A stretch of 64,000 bases of DNA from NCBI GenBank assembly GCA_022414725.1, contig CM039467.1, forward strand, positions 10,258,924 to 10,322,923, read 5' to 3'. The DNA comes from Microglena sp. YARC (Eukaryota; Chlorophyta; Chlorophyceae; Chlamydomonadales; Chlamydomonadaceae). Made by a program: the position numbers and the translations under genes. The number at the start of each line of letters is the position of its first letter. Position 1 is the first letter of the stretch. Below the pieces are notes generated by a model that searched no databases, was not told the origin of the DNA, and saw only the letters and a list, made by a program, of their open reading frames with translations. Shown one piece after another: positions 21,772-33,390 of the stretch.

Positions 21772-22064
21772 TGTCAACGGAGTGTTGAAAAGGTCGTAGA
21801 GGCAATGAGTCTGGGGAGGCACTCTAGAAAGAGAAATGGGACGTTACAGCATAGAGAGCGTAGCTATAAATACACTCTGTTAAGGGTATAGTAATACGTT
21901 AACCCTGAGTATAGCGGGAAGGAATGGTGAGCACACTCTGTGGTACAGCAGAGTGTGACGCAGCTTCCTGAAAGGTATCGGAACACCTAGAAGGTTCCCG
22001 TACACCCCGCATACTCGGGAACTATTCGGTCAGCCAGACATCTTCTACCGGCGATCTGCTGACA
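21772..22064 (-). repeat. copia LTR (3' LTR)
   Basis: It is 293 bp, TG...CA bounded, and differs from the partner at 29,594-29,886 at two visible positions (GTTACAGCAT versus GTTTCAGCAG). The adjoining internal side reads, on the minus strand, AGGTGGTG before the LTR, a weak purine tract that could prime plus-strand synthesis. Confidence 0.92.
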
Positions 22065-22552
22065 CACCACCTATGTAGCAGCTGACTAAAAAGTTTAAAT
22101 CTAAAATAATAAGAAGAAGCTCATAGAAATAAAGCTTGTGGCAGGTCTACGAATATCCATCATCCAACGACTACTCAACTCTGTACATAACCACATCCTT
22201 GATCCAAGGATGTCGATATATCCATGTGGCTGCAGTTTTTGCGGCGATGTAAAAATCTTACCGCTGAAAGTAATAAGGGGAAAGTAAAATATTATGTGAG
22301 GACAGCACATAATATAATCCAACCTTCAAGTTAATACTATATAGTATTAAGCATCCGGAAATTTAATGTAAGCATAGAAGCTAGATTATTCATATCACCT
22401 CTGACATTTCTGTAGAAGATGGTATGAAGAATAAGTCACCACGATCATATCGAAATGTCTGATAAGCATACAACTTATGTATAAGTCACTGTAAATTTCA
22501 TCCACTGAAATAAAACTTGATGGGAAAAAATCCTTCACCTTAGATACTACTC

Positions 22553-22599
22553 TTAGCCTTTTCCTGGTTCCCCCCTTTGTAAAAAAAAAAAAAAAAAAT
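22553..22599 (+). mobile_element. ~25-base tail fragment plus poly(A), micro-retroposon
   Basis: Only the last ~25 bases of the type-i tail (CCTTTTCCTGGTTCCCCCC then TTTGTA) and ~19 A's are present, within copia internal sequence. It is the shortest class of insertion in this window, showing extreme 5' truncation. Confidence 0.75.
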
Positions 22600-23139
22600 A
22601 GCATCCATGACTAGGCTGGGATGAAAAAACCATGTGTAACTGGTTTCTTACTCAATGATTTAAGTAAGAAGATTTATGAAAGTTAATTATCATAAATCCC
22701 CAGCTACGTCACTAACTAAGTGGAATGAACCTACTGACATACACCTGGAAGAGTATAGGTGTATGGAGGTACATCTGCAAGTACTACCGCAAGTACATCT
22801 GAAAGTACAACTGCAAAATACCGAGTATTTCACTGAAAAATTCAAAGTGAAACTGAACTAGAAACTAACTACCAATCTCCACCTAATTCACTAATCACCT
22901 AGAGGTGGCTAGTGAATTCAACAAAGTGAAGCAGAAAGAAATAGCTGATATATGATAAACTCCACGTAATTAACCATCTGCCTATGGAACCAAGTGTCAG
23001 AAAACCATAAAATTGCTATAAGGGTGGTCTGATTTAATTTTCACCTTCCACCGAAACCAATGACCACTTAAGAATTGACCAAGGAAAGATATAAGACACT
23101 AAGAAAGCGCAAAGCAAACCAAAGCATGACTCTAACCAA

Positions 23140-23640
23140 ACCAAAGTAGCCAGTGTTCATAAAATAGGACAACCTTGTAGGTCACCCTACCATGCATCTT
23201 GACATGGTCCCATAAAGGTCCTGGAGCTAATCCCTTGGTAAAGGGAGTAGCCGTGTCCTCCTTGATGTTGATGTACACCACCTTCACTCTCCCAACATAC
23301 ACCAAGCAGGCAAGCACGTCACTTTATCACATACCAACACTTCACATAATGGTGTATAATACCAATATGCATAGCGTTAGGCTCCAGCTTGTAGTTCTCT
23401 ACCGAAGAAAGTGTACCTTAACCGGCACACTATATTGTGCCTGTCAATCTAGGTCAACCCTAAGTGGCTGAAACCACATCACTTCTTTGCAGACAAAAAC
23501 AATTTCCAGAAGCAAGTGCAACCACTCTAGACTAAAAGCGTCTCGTATGTTAGCACTTACCCAAGTAACATCACTAAAGACTGCGGTATCAAACGTTTGT
23601 TCACAATGAGAGACGATGGGCATAGGCACAGCGCACATGC
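23140..23640 (-). pseudogene. copia pol C-terminus (RNase H region)
   Basis: Minus-strand fragments match the end of Ty1/copia Pol: VCKEVMWFQPLRVDL (cf. the conserved EAEY..L..A.KE..W..L segment) at about 23,530-23,450, and VKVVYINIKEDTATPFTKGL (cf. the conserved V..I.T..N.AD..TK.L segment) at about 23,290-23,230. They lie in different frames with stops between, so the gene is broken. The motif order fixes the element's orientation as minus. Confidence 0.7.
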
Positions 23641-23769
23641 TTCACCAATAGCAACAAGCATGGGAAAACTGAGATGTGAGACATTCAGAGATGTAACACT
23701 CCTTTCAACACATACAGCACAAAAAGTGACAGTAAAGCTAAAGCAAAACTCAGATCAGACTATAGACTT

Positions 23770-23803
23770 TTCTGGTTCCCCCCTTTGTAAAAAAAAAAAA
23801 AAA
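23770..23803 (+). mobile_element. ~20-base tail fragment plus 15 A, micro-retroposon
   Basis: TTTTCTGGTTCCCCCCTTTG followed by TA and A's interrupts copia internal sequence. It matches only the terminal bases of the type-i tail. Confidence 0.7.
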
Positions 23804-26143
23804 GCCCTTAGTACAGTCATGGTATAATGATTTCACAATAATGTGCAATCACTTGAGCGTATACTTTCAAACAAGAGAGAGTATAAGCATCATACAAGAT
23901 CAATAAGATCAATGCATGCCTTGAACTGTCTGACATAACACATTTGCTTTTACCTTCTAAGGTAACAAACTAAGCACAATAAAACAGCTCTAACTGTTTA
24001 ACTTCAACCTACACGACACGAGCCGTCACCTCCAAGTTAAGGAATGTATGAGCAGCACTATAGGTGTGCAGCAAGTTACCATGCAATTACTCCAAGTAGA
24101 AGGGTTGAGTATGCAGCTACTTCTTCACTACAAATAGTGCACATCTCACACAAAGTTGGTGACACGAGCTCTAGTGCCTCCAGTAGGGTGCGTCCAGATG
24201 CTGCAAATACATGCAAGCACCGATGCGACGCAAAACCAGACATGTACCTACTCATGGGTGACTCTCATGTGACAGTCAGGTTCGGACAGCCTGGTAATTT
24301 AAATCCAAATTTATGTTTAAACCAAATCTCCACCTAATTCACTGAACACAATTTCAATGAGTGTGATTATGTGAATTGAATTATGAGAAAAGGTCATCAT
24401 AACATCAGTCTATCACCCAGGCTGCAACCATCCCCAAAAAATCACTTGAGATGAAAATGCCTTGAACGGCTCTACAACCATCATTAGTACATCTAACACA
24501 TGTACAACCAACAACCAAGAAGGAACATATTCCACAAATAACCTTCATCAGGTGGGTATCGCACCTGAATGAAACCTCACTCACATGCAATCACTAGAAC
24601 ACATGTACAAGCACATCAGAAACTTGTAACGCATAAGCGACACTTGATTTTCTCCACCTGTCTTGATAGTCCCATCTTAGAAGTAAGGGCTTGACACCTG
24701 GAACTCAGATACACCTTACTTGAGGAACATCAAGAGCATCGACAAGTGAAGCCGGTAAGAACTTGTGTGTTATACAAGCCAAACATGTCCAAAGACGAGA
24801 GACAATTATAATTCACACAATTTGAGGTTGTAGGTGTGTATATGAGTTTGTAGCCCTCAACAAATACACAACTCATGCAACAAACCATGAGACCATCGTC
24901 AATTAAGACAGTCACAAGTAACACCTAAACAAACAACACAGTCAAGAAACCACAATACATCATGAGTTCACACAACAATGCATTTCAACTGCGTATCCCA
25001 ACCATGCATTTCAACATGGCTGTGCTAAGGTGGTTGTGTGAAGGTTGCGCAAACAAGCATTCAACCATACATCCACCATGCAATTTAACATGCAATCCAA
25101 CTAATCCAGAACATGAGCAAGTCAATCCAGTCAAGAGCTCTCAGCAGCAACAAAACGCAGTAAGTAAGAACAAGCCAACCGAGCAAACCTAAGCAGATCG
25201 ACTAGGCAGTCTCGCAGTCGACAGTTAAGTCGAAGGCAAGAGGCAGATCATGAGCAAAAGGAATCGCCGGTCGCAGGCAGCAAACTAAGTTGCAACAGTT
25301 TGGAACTGCTGTGCAAGAACTCTACCTGCCCGCATGCAACACGCCAACGCTACCAGTCCGCACACATCCGCTTTAATAGTGAAACGGGCTACACGAGCTT
25401 CAACAAGGTAGCACGGACAGAAAAACCGTAACGGAACCGAAAGAGAACGAAGAAAGAGAGCTTGGCAAACAAACCAGCAAGAAAATCAGAAGAGGAAGAA
25501 TAAGGAATAGAGACGTCTCCACCTTGAGCGGCTATCCGAGCACTCCTGCGGAGGCCTAAAGCCGCAGGAGGTGCTAAGGGGAGATGGTCATAAACAGCCG
25601 AACAAAGCGGCGAATAAAGAGCAGGAGATTGTCAACGCTCCATACAAATTCGGGGACAAGCTAAAGTCGCTTTCCCCAGGAGCCCCCAGTACATTTGCTG
25701 TACAGGGGCCCCGGCAGGCAACAATCCGGCAGGCTGTCCCAGCCCGGAGCATCCCTACCCGTGCTGAAACTTTCAACAGACTGCACAGGTTCTATAGACC
25801 TGGCCTCCCCGTACCCACCCATTCGTTTTGCTACAGCACCTAGCTCATCAGAGTCTAAAGATGAAGGCATGATAGGTAGTGGGCCGGCTAGAGGCTGAAC
25901 TACATCCGATTCGAACAGCGGATTATCAAGCACTGTAAAGTCAGCCCTAGAACCACCAACACCCGCTAAGCTACCGGAATGGAGGCGCGGAGGACTACTA
26001 GCGTCGGACCTTCGCGCTGAATGAATTGTGTACGGCATTTACACAGTACCAAGCTCCTCTACCTCACTACGATAAGCACGATAGCACCAGGTCTGGTACT
26101 GAGGACCATGTTTACTACCTGGCCTATCTACAACAACCATAGC
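23804..26143 (-). pseudogene. copia internal region, decayed pol/gag-pol
   Basis: No continuous frame survives. Short minus-strand frames (about 24,590-24,405 with a Cys-rich CGICSFLVVGCTCVRC section; 24,924-24,730; 26,038-25,661) are what remains between the gag-like sequence on the right and the RNase H C-terminus on the left. Position predicts protease, integrase and RT here, but I cannot demonstrate their motifs. Confidence 0.4.
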
Positions 26144-28868
26144 TATCGCTCCGCCCATGCAGTGCCCCCAATCCATCCTACTGGAAACCACCTTCAACAA
26201 CACCCCTCCTTTTCCGTCCATGCCCATCACCTCAAACCAAGTGCTCTCCTCCCAAGCACTCTCGTGGCACCGTCTCAAGGACATCCGCTCAGCTCATCAA
26301 CAACGAGCTCACCTCCCTCCCGCTGCTGTCCAAGACCTTGACTTCATCCTCTCTCTCTGCCAGACCCTGGCGGGATGCTGTCCTCCTTCCTGTACTTCCA
26401 CCTCCCAAATGGAAGCTCTTTCCCGCTGTGGCCCCTGCTGGTCCCCTTGCAGAGGGGCCAGATCCCCTCACTGGAGAGGACCGTCTTTGGGAGGTCTGGC
26501 CCTCTGGCCGGTAACACCCTCTCACCCTTCCTGCCTTCCCCCTAAGGACACCCCAAGCTGCCCTCATCACCCTACGCAAGAAACCTCGAGAAGCATGGTT
26601 ACAGGCAGACTTTGAGGAGCAGCTGATCCAGCAAGGCCTCCCCCCCACCAGAGGCAAGAGCTCTTGGAACCATGGCTGGTTGGTCTTTGGGAGGACCTCC
26701 AATTGGACCCAACAACATGGGGTCTCCACCTCCATGATGATACTGAGGTGAACCTTCTTGAACTCTCTGTGCGCCAAGCACGGCAGGCCCTTCTTCACCA
26801 ACATACCATGCAACAAAGCCCCAGTTCCCACCATTTTGTGCCAGGTTATACCGAGGAACGTGCTGCTTGGCCCAGGCTGTGGAGCATTCTACCCCCCTCC
26901 ACCTTGGACACTCACCCTAGCACTAACCCTGACCTGCGAGGCCTCCGTGGTCTTGAATCCCGATGGATTGCCTCAGCAACAGAGAGAGCGCTCGTTGTCA
27001 CCCCTATTCCAGTCCCCTCCCCTGAAGACCTCCCACAGAACGCTTGGGTGGACTTACAACGTGTCCGCCCCTCCCGTCCGGGCCCCAGCGGAGAGAACTG
27101 CTCAAAGACAAGACGAACCTCAAGTCTCCCTCCCTCTACGTGCAGGCTTTTCGCAGGTGTGGGTACGCCTCGCTGACAAGACTCTCCACCGTCCTTATAC
27201 CATCACTTGCCGGAGCTTGCTTCATGGCACCCTGGGCTGCAATGCGTTCCTTGCTCATGTACGAGGACGCTTCCAACGGGTCAACCAAGACGACCCCCCC
27301 TCCATAGTCTGCTCCAGCCCTGACTGCTTGCAGCTGCGCACTGCTGACACAATGTCTCACGCTTTCTTGGAATGCCCTGATTCTGCCCCTGTCATAGACT
27401 GGCTCCTTTCCACTTGGGAGACCCTCACCGGTGGGCAGCGCCTTCCTCGTTGCCCCTTCTTCCTCCTCGGTGACGACATCACCCTTTGGCCCGGACACCC
27501 CCCTCCTCCCTCTACCCTAAGGTTGTGGTCCTTCCTGCGTATAACCACCTTGGGCGCGATATGGCAGGTCCGTTCGTCCCAGGCTGACAGACTGGACCAT
27601 TATGAGCCCCTTCACCACAAGGCTATCTGCCTTGCCCTTGGCCACCTTCACCAAGCCATCGCCAGGGACTGGATGCGCACCCAAACGGATCTTCGACACC
27701 TTGATAATGGCGCCTTCTGTCAAGATTGGTGGCGTGGCTTAGATTTCTCTCTCACAGTGGCTTCCTTTGCAAGCTTATGGGCCACCCCCCCGATCTTTTG
27801 CACCATGATTGGGGTCACTCCCGGTGACCAGGAGCCTGATACCCGCACCATGGAAATGACAATCCCCATGGCCCCAGCGCTCCCTACAATCCCAGACCCA
27901 ATCCCAGACCCAGACCAAGCCCTAGTTCTAGACCCTGATCTAGACCCTGTCCCAGATCCAGCCCATTACCCGGATCTAGACCTTGCTCTAGACCCTGACC
28001 AGACCCAGCCCATTCCCGAGCTCTAGACCCTGATCTAGACCCTGACCTAGGGTCCAGCCAAGCCCCAGCTCTAGGCCCCGATCTTGACCCTGACCTAGGT
28101 CCAGCCCAAGCCCAAGATCAAGACCCTGCCCCAGATCAGGATCAGGTTCTAGATTTGGACACAGCACACGACAACGTTCCAGATCTGGGGCTAGATCTGG
28201 ACCAAGATCAAGGTCCAGATCTGCGCTAAGATCCAGATCAAGATCTAGATCTTGATACTGTCTCTGTCTTCTTTCCTGTTGTACCTGCCCAGACCAGTCT
28301 TTTAGGTTTTCGCTTTGCTTCCAGTTGTCTTTCTTCTTTTCTGGTTTGCCTCCCTGCTTTTGGCTTGTTTTTTGCAGTTTCTCCCTTAGTTTTGCTTCCC
28401 CTAGTTCAGTTTCCACCCTTAGTTGCCTCCTTAGTTTCCCCCTCAGTTGCCTCCTTAGTCCCCCCCCCCCCCCCCCCCCCCCTCCCCCCCTTTTTTCTCT
28501 TAGTTTCTCGCATAGTTTTCCTTTTAGTCCTCCTTACTTTGAATCTCCTATTTCAGTCTTCTGATCCGGTGACTGTTAGAGGTTGCAATGTTATGGCCCC
28601 CCCCCTTCTTAGGTCTTTTTTCTTAGTAGTCCTAGCCCCTTCTCTTGGGCTTCCTGTTTTTGGCTTCTTCCTTCCCTCTCTGGTTTGTTTGTCTTTTGTT
28701 CCCGTCCTCCTTTGTCCCTTACGTCGCCCAGGTGGTGTCCGTCCCTTAGCTGTCCCTTAGCCGTTCTTGTCTTTTTCTTTGGTCTTTTCTCCTTGGTCAC
28801 AAAGGGCTAGGTTTCATCAGTTGCGCCTTTTCCTGGTTCCCCCTTTTGTAAAAAAAAAAAAAAAAAAA
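26144..28868 (+). mobile_element. LINE-A, longest 3' copy (2.7 kb), nested in copia
   Basis: This copy shows LINE-A's 3' architecture without large deletion: Pro-rich coding segment, EPWLVGLWEDLQLDPTTWGL region, zinc-binding domain, DNGAFCQDWWRGLDF segment, Asp-Pro repeat, stop, pyrimidine-rich 3' UTR with a C tract (28,460-28,482), type-i tail, and poly(A) at 28,850-28,868. It is opposite in orientation to copia. The RT domain is missing, so it is 5'-truncated. Confidence 0.9.
26758..28026 (+). pseudogene. LINE-A ORF C-terminal part, 422 codons open
   Basis: This is the longest uninterrupted LINE-A frame. At about residues 131-240 lies the zf-RVT-like region: RLADKTLHRPYTITCRSLL, HGTLGCNAFLAHVRGRF, CSSPDCLQLRTADTMSHAFL, ECPDSAPVIDWLL. 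This is followed by WQVRSSQADRLDHYEP, FCQDWWRGLDFSL and a terminal Asp-Pro repeat (PDPDQALVLDPDLDP). A frameshift at about 28,000 truncates the repeat that stays open in the 11.97-12.43 kb copy. The upstream part (26,157-26,757) is in another frame. Confidence 0.75.
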
Positions 28869-29593
28869 TGTTAAAGATGATCCTAATGACTACCTCGTGG
28901 TACATGAGCTTGGTGGCTCTCACCATCAAGTTATGCGCACGCAAAGGAGCAAAGCGCTCATGAACTGCGTCTAGAATCATACGTGACAAATCATCATACT
29001 CGGAGATGTAATCCCCAACACTAGCTAGTTCCTGGATCAAAAGATCTACATCCGAATCTTCGAGATTCAGGGGCGAATCAGGGGCAACGCAATTCCGGCA
29101 GCGTCGCGTAAAATCTAAGTCACAGTCATCAGAGAAGCTTTCGACCTATTCGCATCAGCATCATCAAGGGCATTCGCCTCCGACTCACCGGGTTGGGGGC
29201 AACCCTGCTGTCCGGGAGGAGCAGCAGTTTTACCCCCGGCTCCAGCTCTATTGCCAGAGCTTTCTCTTGCCCTCCACCTAGAGGACGCGATAGCGTGGCA
29301 GGACGGTGAGATGCTGCAGGAAGCAGCTCCTCAATCCAGTCGTAGTCAGCTCTTGAGCAGCTGGATCAGGTGCGCCAGAGCGTCTGGATGGGTCCACATA
29401 CTCAAGAGTCCTCACAGACGCGTTGTAAAGCCAGCGTCAAAGAGATCTCGCATCCATTTGCGCCAGATGGCGACATTGAAGCGAGTCAGCTTCTCGATAT
29501 GAAAAAACTGGATACTACCAGACCTCATTGTGGATCCCCGCGTCCCCGCGGATCCCGCGCACGGTGGTGCAGCGCCAAGGTGGGCCGATAACC
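28869..29593 (-). pseudogene. copia gag-like remnant
   Basis: Minus-strand fragments next to the 5' LTR read SIQFFHIEKLTRFNVAIWRK then WMRDLFDAGF (cf. the L...N...W...m N-terminus of copia Gag), and further on LASVGDYISEYDDLSRMI...HERFAPLRAHNL (cf. the S..eY...f..L Gag core). Frames differ and contain stops. Beside the LTR the minus strand reads GGTTATCGGCCCACC, the expected position of a primer-binding site, but I cannot assign a tRNA. Confidence 0.6.
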
Positions 29594-29886
29594 TGTCAAC
29601 GGAGTGTTGAAAAGGTCGTAGAGGCAATGAGTCTGGGGAGGCACTCTAGAAAGAGAAATGGGACGTTTCAGCAGAGAGAGCGTAGCTATAAATACACTCT
29701 GTTAAGGGTATAGTAATACGTTAACCCTGAGTATAGCGGGAAGGAATGGTGAGCACACTCTGTGGTACAGCAGAGTGTGACGCAGCTTCCTGAAAGGTAT
29801 CGGAACACCTAGAAGGTTCCCGTACACCCCGCATACTCGGGAACTATTCGGTCAGCCAGACATCTTCTACCGGCGATCTGCTGACA
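29594..29886 (-). repeat. copia LTR (5' LTR)
   Basis: It is 293 bp, TG...CA bounded, and nearly identical to the left LTR. It contains TATAAATA read on the plus strand and its complement TATTTATA on the minus strand. Which is promoter-active cannot be read from sequence. Confidence 0.92.
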
Positions 29887-31590
29887 ATTAGGGGGTCAAA
29901 GTAGTGTCTATATTGATCCTTTTGACGAGCTCTATCCATTTGTGGTCTTAAATTTGGATTTGATCAAAGTTTCACAACACGGTCAAGCAAACACCCTTTC
30001 TAAGTCCTGATTCTGAGCTGGGCTAGCTAGTGTTGGTGTTTGAGAATTTGAAGGTTGTGTTAAGCCTAAGTAGCCTAAGTAGACTCCTTATACCCAAGAA
30101 GTTTGGGGATGAAATATTGAGTTTCTGTTTTGACTCAACTTTCACACTTGGTGAACTTGGAACCTGTGGAGGTCACTACTCGGGCACTACCACGACACGT
30201 TTACTCAGTCTAGAAAAGCCTGGCAGGTGCCTCGACTTGGATCTAGAGGATCACGCCTCCATATTTACTCGTTGTTGGAAATAAGCGTGGATTCGGAAAG
30301 ATCTCTTCGAGCTTGTGTCATAGGTTAACTTAATTTTATCAGAGACCGAGTCCTGAGGAAGTTTTGGCCTCCAACAGTCTTCACCAGAGGAAATTTCTGA
30401 AAGCCGTCGGACCCCCCCCCCCCCCCCCCCCCCATTTTTAGGGGTCGATATCTACCCCCCCCCCCCCCCCCCAACACATTTTTCGAGTTTTATGATGGTT
30501 TCGGGGCTTACGACCCCTTTAGCCCCGGATTCCAACGTGCAGTACACGAGCAACTTCCTGAGGGCCCCCCGGTGTGGCCTATCTTTTTTTTCTCCTCCTG
30601 TGTATACGGTAAGTAAATAATCACTGTAGCACGAACTAATGGCTCCCGACAGTAGAACGATTGTTTGGGGGGCAGTTCACCAGTGCTTTTTCTTTTTTAG
30701 CCCTTCCCATTTGGTTGGGAAAGTCCCTTAAGCCTATTTGGCCTTCCCCCGGACTGTAACATACATACATACATATGGGCATGGACACGTCTGCGTGCGT
30801 TCTCATCCACTAAGTACACATGGTTTTTCTACACACTAAAACACTACGTGTTGCATGACGCACACCTTTTTTTAGGGTCCGTTGCAAATCAGAGGGGCTG
30901 GGTCGATTTTTTGTTTACAAGGGGGGAACCAGGAAAAGGCGCATCTAATAAAACCTAGCCTTTGTACCGGTAACCAAGGAAAACAGGTTGTTCAGGACGC
31001 TGCCTTCTGCCTCGCAGATGCAATGTTGAAGGGTCCGTTGCGTCTTAAGATACAATGTGGGGAGGGTCCATTGTGTCACAGAGGTAGCTTCAGTGGCTTG
31101 GTTGTGACACAGGGCACAGGCTGTGGGTCGGTTGAGGCGCGGGCTGTACAATTGGTTGCGTCTCAGCAGAGCTGGGGGAGTGGGGGTCCTCCTGAACAAC
31201 CCTGGTCTAGGTGAGTCATACATATATTTCGGAGGGTCCTTTGCGTAGCAGACACAGATTTTGAAATCGGTTTCGTCTCATGATGCATATTCCGGAGTCC
31301 CCCAGATCTTGTCGTCAGTCAACACTGTCCTGCTTATGGCCTTGCTATGTCATGCAGATTAACCCTGGTATGCTCCCTTGTTTCTGTGGGTATTGAATGC
31401 AAGAGGGAAATTTGAAAGGGTGAGCAGCCCTGAGTTGGCTAAACTCCATCTAACTATCCAATCTATGTTACAAAGTTCATGTTCATTCTATCGAGTCCGG
31501 TAGATTAATTCTTCAATGTTAAGCTGGACACGTCTTCAAACTGTGTAACCGGCTGAAGATGTAACCCAAGTCCTTATTTTGTGTGTGTAT
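29887..31590. other. gene-free region with C tracts and a degenerate LINE-A tail
   Basis: No conserved frame is seen. C homopolymers lie at 30,410-30,434 and 30,456-30,472. A minus-strand type-i tail (ACAAGGGGGGAACCAGGAA...CCTAGCCTTTG) lies at about 30,912-30,968, with an eroded poly(A). Short GGGTCCGTTGCGTCTTA-like repeats recur between 31,030 and 31,260. Confidence 0.6.
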
Positions 31591-31790
31591 CACACGTGGG
31601 GACCAGGGTATTAAAAAGCACGGGAGGCAGCCCCACTGAGCCTCCCTTAGCGTTTTGCGCAGATGTTCCACCCCCCTGTGGGCGCAGCGCACAGTTTTTG
31701 CGCTTATTGCAATGCTAAGGGCTGACCGGTTGGACGTTTGTGAGCTTTAAGCGCTGACCAATTTGACAAAATGGTGGGGACTTCGATTTG
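31591..31790 (-). repeat. dispersed SINE-like repeat, copy 1
   Basis: It aligns with the reverse complement of 59,390-59,600: shared blocks AGCCCCACTG, CCCCCTGTGGG, CAGTTTTTGCGCT, TTTAAGCGCTG and AATTTGACAAAA in the same order. This copy lacks a recognisable tRNA-like head. It is a diverged copy of the same family. Confidence 0.7.
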
Positions 31791-31819
31791 GAAGACGGTG
31801 AGCAGCCCAGAGTGGCTTG

Positions 31820-32245
31820 ACACGAGGATAGGGTGGGTACTGGGTGCACCACTGCAAACCCAACGCAGCACCACGAAGGACGCAACGTACCACCTGGTCC
31901 CCCGTACGGACACCTAACCACACCACGAAGCACACCTAACCCAACGCGACATCACAAAGCACACACCGCACCACCCGGTGCCCCTGGACCCAAGCATCAC
32001 TCCTTTGTCACCACGGCTGTGGCACGAGGATAGGGTGGGTATAGGGTCCACCACTGCTAACCCAACACAACGCCACGAGCGAAGGACACAACGTACCACC
32101 CATTGCCTCCTACGGACACCTAAACACACCACGAAGCACAACTAACCCAACGCAACGCCACAAAGCACACTCCACCCACGCGTTGCCCCCTGGAACCAAG
32201 CATCACTGCTTTGGCACCACGGTTTTGGCGCGAGGATAGGGTGAG
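31820..32245. repeat. ~204-bp tandem repeat, 2 copies plus a partial
   Basis: CACGAGGATAGGGTGGGTA recurs at 31,821 and 32,023, and a variant at 32,229. Between them ACCACGAAGCACA-type phrases repeat twice per monomer. There is no coding signal that differs from repeat periodicity. Confidence 0.8.
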
Positions 32246-32539
32246 TACGTGGAGCACGAACATACATCTAATAAAAAAATTGAAGGTCTTCGGCACTTCT
32301 ACGTCACCCTTCGCACCCAGAATGCACCTTCAGTAGTCCAATTAAAGGGTGTGATTGAAGGAGTTAATCCTACTCGAATCGATCGGGTAGGAACCCTTAG
32401 GCCGGCAGGAAATGCCAGCCTTCGTAGGGTGTGTGTGCAGTGTGTGAGTGAGTTTTCCCTTTTTGTTTATTTGCACAAAAATTTGCACCCGTCACTGACG
32501 GTACATATAGTACCTGCTTATGTGCTATAGGTGTAGGCA

Positions 32540-33168
32540 TTACAGATTGCAGATCCAACCCAACCTTGCCATGTATGTGGATATGGTGTGTTTAGGGACC
32601 AATGCTGGTGATCCATCCACTGCTTACGCACTGTAGGTGTATACATCTTAGATGGTACTTGCAACCCAACCTCGCCATGTATGTGTATAGGGTGTGTATA
32701 GGGAATACCACTTGCGCTCAATCTACTGCTAAGGCGCTGTGGGTGCAGGCATCTAAGCTTGAAGTTACAACCCAACCTCGCCATGGATGTGCACAGGGTG
32801 GGTATGACAGGGCCCCCCCTGGCCCCCCCCAACCCAACCTCGCCATGGATGTGCATAGGGTGGGTATGACAGGGCCCCCCCTGGCCCCCCCCAACCCAAC
32901 CTCGCCATGGATGTACATAGGGTGGGTATGACCCCCCCTGGCCCCCCCTGGCTATTCAACTATTGCTAAGGCGCTGTAGGTGTAAGCATATCTGCGTGCA
33001 GTTGCAACCCAACCTCGCCATGTATGTGGATAGGGTCGGTATGCCAGGATGCCGTTGGTGATCCATCTCCTACTTAGGCGCTGTATGCATATCAGCTTGC
33101 TATTGGTACCCAACCACGCCATGTATGTGGATAGGGTGGGTATGCCGGGACCTCTGCTGGCGATCCAT
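32540..33168 (-). repeat. array downstream of SEC24 stop: ~7-8 copies of terminal-exon 3' end
   Basis: Monomers carry CAACCTCGCCATGTATGTGG (minus: CACATACATGGCGAGGTTG, the HIHGEV codons) plus the post-stop sequence. They occur near 32,565, 32,670, 32,780, 32,840, 32,905, 33,015 and 33,115, and the true copy is at 33,210-33,230. Period is ~55-130 bp. Two minus-strand TGTAA words (about 32,550 and 32,766) lie inside the array. TGTAA is the poly(A) signal of Chlamydomonadales, but whether either is used here is unknown. Confidence 0.85.
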
Positions 33169-33390
33169 CTACTGCTTAGGTGTTGTAGGTATAGGCATCT
33201 CAGCTTGAAGTTGCAAGCCAACCTCGCCATGTATGTGGGCCATGAATTGTTCCAATCCGAACTGGGAAGCTGCGGGAGCTTCGTCGCCTTGACTGGATGA
33301 TTGCGTGGGCACTGGGTGGTCCTCAGGCTCATCCAGGAGCAGTTGGTGGAAGATGTCTGCATCAGCAGTTCCTTCACGGACAATTCGCAC
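33169..33390 (-). CDS. SEC24: SEC24 terminal exon with stop codon
   Basis: 73 codons plus TAG (33,169-33,171). Acceptor CCACCAG|GTGCGA. VRIVREGTADADIFHQLLLD matches the ..mveD.......(Y/F)..fL region, and GLEQFMAHIHGEVGLQLQAE matches the C-terminal Y.(D/E)FL..iH..I helix. An acidic/Pro insertion (EPEDHPVPTQSSSQGDEAP) lies between. The stop and the last ~40 coding bases are repeated in the array that follows. Confidence 0.9.
   Translation of the reverse strand: MRIVREGTADADIFHQLLLDEPEDHPVPTQSSSQGDEAPAASQFGLEQFMAHIHGEVGLQLQAEMPIPTTPKQ

Larger units (their letters stand above)
21772..29886 (-). mobile_element. Ty1/copia-like LTR retrotransposon with nested LINE-A
   Basis: Two direct 293-bp repeats beginning TGTCAACGG and ending CTGCTGACA bound the element. 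Gag-like sequence lies beside the right LTR on the minus strand and RNase H C-terminal sequence lies nearer the left, so transcription runs right to left. Flanking pentamers are ATTGG (left) and ATTAG (right), a 4/5 match consistent with a 5-bp target duplication. Internal frames carry many stops, and the unit is split by a 2.7-kb LINE-A insertion and two very short tail retroposons. It is non-functional despite near-identical LTRs. Confidence 0.85.
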
